This document shows, in pieces, positions 13,273 through 14,843 of a DNA stretch of 14,843 bases. A program made the translations under genes and the position numbers. This stretch comes from SFEL01 sp045592165 (GTDB taxonomy: Bacteria > Bacillota > Clostridia > Christensenellales > CAG-138): NCBI GenBank assembly GCA_045592165.1, contig JAZNUG010000051.1, forward strand, positions 1-14,843. Direction: 5' to 3'. The first letter of the stretch is position 1, and every line of letters begins with the position of its first letter. The notes under the pieces were generated by a model. It was not told the DNA's origin. It searched no databases and saw only the letters and a list, made by a program, of their open reading frames with translations.

Positions 13273-14407
13273 GAGAAAAACCAGAATAGTAAGGGAAAGC
13301 AGAAACAAGGGCGGGCAGGATACCGCCCCGGTTTCCGTGTCCCATATTGATCTGGACAGGGTGAAAGCCCGCTATGCCGGAAAGGCCCTCCCTCAGGATG
13401 ATGAGTATTTTGAAGAATACGACGGGGATTATAATGAGGATGGACATGTTTCCCGCCGTGTTGCAGACAGCGACAGGGAGCTGAATATTTTCGGCGAACA
13501 GGATGAATATGACGAGGATATGCCCGGAGAACGCAGAGGGCTTATGCTGGCGTTCCTTGGTGCTATGCTTATAACTGCGCTGGTGGGGCTGTATCTGCTG
13601 CTGATAGTGGATACCATTAAGGTGGGCGGCAACAATACTCTGGAAAAGGGCGAAGTGCTGACCATTGCCGGCCTTAATCCGGGCGAGCATCTGTGGTTTG
13701 CGGATATAGGCGGCGCAAGGGCGAGGCTGCTTGCAGACCCCATGATAAAAGAAGCGGCTGTAAAGCGGATATACCCGGATACCATTTCCATAATTATCAC
13801 GGAGCGCAGGCCTGCCGCGGCAATACTTTCCGGCGGCACAGTGGCGGTAATAGATGCTGACGGGTGCGTAATTGAGATAGCTTCCAATGTGCCGGAAGAC
13901 ATGGTGGAAGTGTATGGCGTAAGCTCATCCGGCTTTACCGCAGGACAGGATCTCAGCGAGGATTCGCGCTTTAATGCGGATGCCCTTCTTGAGATGCTGA
14001 CAGTTCTTTCAGATCAGAATATTTTGGGCATAATAGACTATATCGATATGTCTCAGCCCCTGAGGATAGAGATGAGCACCGTTTACGGCATACATGTAAA
14101 CGTGGGTCAGGCGGAAAATATAAGAGAAAAGCTTATAAACCTTCCCGTGGTTATTTCCAAGGTAATGGAAATGGGCTATCAGGGCGGAACAATAGACCTT
14201 GCTGTGCTGGGAGACCCTGTATATACACCCCAGGCAGCGGAGCCCGAACCCGAAGAAACAGCTGTGCCCGAGAACCCGGAGGATACGGGCGGCGGACAAG
14301 CCCCTGAAAATACCGCCCTGCCCGAAGCAGCTCCCATGCCTCAGCCTGCGGCCACACCCCAGCCCGTTGCGGGCGGAAATACCGGCCAGAACGGCTTCAG
14401 CGGATAA
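13265..14407 (+). CDS. ftsQ: FtsQ/DivIB division protein with POTRA domain
   Basis: 380 residues. A long cytoplasmic part (1-92) is basic at first (MAKRKTRIVRESRNK) and then highly acidic. One membrane helix lies at about 93-115 (LMLAFLGAMLITALVGLYLL). A POTRA domain follows (about 118-182, from IKVGGNNTLEKGEVLTIAGL to ITERRP), then the FtsQ beta domain (VAVIDADGCVIEI near 193-205), and from about 321 a Pro/Glu/Ala-rich tail, probably disordered. FtsQ/DivIB binds FtsL and FtsB/DivIC outside the membrane and helps activate septal synthesis. ATG 13265 is used, with GAGG at 13257-13260 before it; an in-frame TTG at 13241 has no site. It overlaps the murA end by 8 bases. Confidence 0.92.
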   Translation: MAKRKTRIVRESRNKGGQDTAPVSVSHIDLDRVKARYAGKALPQDDEYFEEYDGDYNEDGHVSRRVADSDRELNIFGEQDEYDEDMPGERRGLMLAFLGAMLITALVGLYLLLIVDTIKVGGNNTLEKGEVLTIAGLNPGEHLWFADIGGARARLLADPMIKEAAVKRIYPDTISIIITERRPAAAILSGGTVAVIDADGCVIEIASNVPEDMVEVYGVSSSGFTAGQDLSEDSRFNADALLEMLTVLSDQNILGIIDYIDMSQPLRIEMSTVYGIHVNVGQAENIREKLINLPVVISKVMEMGYQGGTIDLAVLGDPVYTPQAAEPEPEETAVPENPEDTGGGQAPENTALPEAAPMPQPAATPQPVAGGNTGQNGFSG

Positions 14408-14414
14408 AAAATAT

Positions 14415-14444
14415 ACAACACTATTGCACAAAATATAGTGGTGT
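14415..14444 (+). repeat. Imperfect inverted repeat upstream of ftsA
   Basis: ACAACACTAT (14415-14424) and ATAGTGGTGT (14435-14444) pair at 9 of 10 positions around a 10-base centre. No T-run follows, so it is not a terminator. It spans the -35 element of the candidate ftsA promoter, so an operator role is possible. Confidence 0.55.
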
Positions 14445-14452
14445 GGTATTCT
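14424..14452 (+). promoter_or_regulatory. Candidate promoter for ftsA
   Basis: TTGCAC (14424-14429), 17 bases, TATTCT (14447-14452) with TG at 14444-14445. A second weaker option is TTAAAC (14452-14457), 16 bases, TGTAAT (14474-14479). The 108-base AT-rich gap between ftsQ and ftsA, unlike the tight spacing elsewhere, also suggests separate control. Confidence 0.5.
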
Positions 14453-14518
14453 TAAACTACTATTAAATGTATTTGTAATGTGCCGTAGTATGAGTAGGGG
14501 CGTTATGGAGGAAGAATG

Positions 14519-14843
14519 ATGCACAATACCGCCATACTCGATATTGGAAGCTCAAAAGTCATATGCCTGATATGCAGCGCCGAGGGAAGGGACAGCATAA
14601 CCGTCCGCGGCGCAGGCGTAAAGGAATACGATGGCTTTGTGGGCAACAGGTTTGCGGATGAGCAGCAGTTTGCCAACGCCGTGGTGGATTCCATAGCCAT
14701 GGCAGAGGGCGAAGCCCGCGTTCGCATAAAGGACCTTTCTGTTGGGGTACCTGCTTCCTTTTCAAAGCTGGTGCTGCAGGAAGGCAGCGCGGAGGTAACA
14801 TCCCGCTCAGGCCGTATCACCGCAGATACAATAGACGATCTTA
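14519..14843 (+). CDS. ftsA: Cell division protein FtsA, N-terminal part (3' truncated by window edge)
   Basis: 108 residues visible, running off the right edge. AILDIGSSKVICLI (residues 5-18) is the phosphate-1 motif of the actin/Hsp70 ATPase fold in the FtsA form (family consensus LDIGTSKV). The rest follows the FtsA subdomain 1A to 1C order: a GAGVKEYDGFVGNRFADEQQ segment (32-51), a helix with AVVDSIAMAEGEA, then IKDLSVGVPASF (70-81), like the family's VxVGIxGxH. FtsA anchors FtsZ to the membrane and binds late division proteins. GGAGG at 14507-14511 is 7 bases before ATG 14519 and 4 before ATG 14516; the first is preferred, the second adds one Met. Position after ftsQ supports FtsA over pilus or other actin-like relatives, though the visible match is moderate. 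Confidence 0.8.
   Translation, partial: MHNTAILDIGSSKVICLICSAEGRDSITVRGAGVKEYDGFVGNRFADEQQFANAVVDSIAMAEGEARVRIKDLSVGVPASFSKLVLQEGSAEVTSRSGRITADTIDDL

Noticed and set aside
1..14843. CRISPR arrays, insertion sequences, attachment sites, rRNA or tRNA genes
   Set aside because: No regular spaced repeats, transposase or integrase frames, terminal inverted repeats with target duplications, or conserved RNA gene sequences were seen.

Overview
All genes in this window lie on the + strand. It covers most of a division and cell wall (dcw) cluster plus the genes just upstream. The organism looks like a low-to-mid GC Gram-positive of the class Clostridia. The grounds are the lon-ysxC pair, the order mraZ-rsmH-ftsL-PBP-murE-mraY-murD-ftsW-(murA)-ftsQ-ftsA, a class B PBP with two C-terminal PASTA domains, strong AGGAGG-type ribosome binding sites, and a MurE with the DNPR motif of meso-diaminopimelate-adding enzymes (so a single-membrane or Clostridia-like cell with DAP peptidoglycan). 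Ile codon AUA is used often. Genus cannot be named from what is visible.

Layout. 1-430: 3' end of lon, closed by a good intrinsic terminator. 516-1648: ysxC (ribosome-assembly GTPase) from its own promoter, then a possible weak terminator and a small eight-cysteine zinc-ribbon protein with a very acidic tail. 1672-2364: a calcineurin-like metallophosphoesterase followed by a strong terminator. 2403-2589: an A-tract-rich control region with three AAAGTG(G/T) boxes at exact 10-bp spacing that overlap the -35 of a near-consensus promoter. This is a textbook-looking MraZ autoregulatory operator. 2590-9130: mraZ, rsmH, ftsL, the PASTA PBP, murE and mraY, tightly packed. 9131-9423: a 293-base gene-free gap holding a 7-bp hairpin, a strongly folded three-way-junction RNA ending in a U-run, and then a fresh extended -10 promoter. 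9424-14407: murD, ftsW, murA, ftsQ. 14408-14515: a promoter region with an inverted repeat. 14519 to the right edge: start of ftsA.

How the genes work together. MurA starts UDP-MurNAc synthesis, MurD and MurE add D-Glu and the diamino acid, and MraY moves the muropeptide to the lipid carrier. FtsW (SEDS polymerase) and the PBP (transpeptidase) use it at the septum, where FtsL and FtsQ/DivIB form the regulatory membrane complex and FtsA joins the ring to the membrane. RsmH methylates 16S rRNA and MraZ represses the operon. murF, murG, murC, murB and ddl are not in the window, although murF and murG usually sit inside this cluster.

The least explained element is the structured RNA between mraY and murD. 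It has a long-range 11-bp closing stem, two arms, a terminal U-tract and an alternative pairing that would break the terminator. I could not match it to any RNA family I know. No transposon, CRISPR array, tRNA or rRNA was seen.
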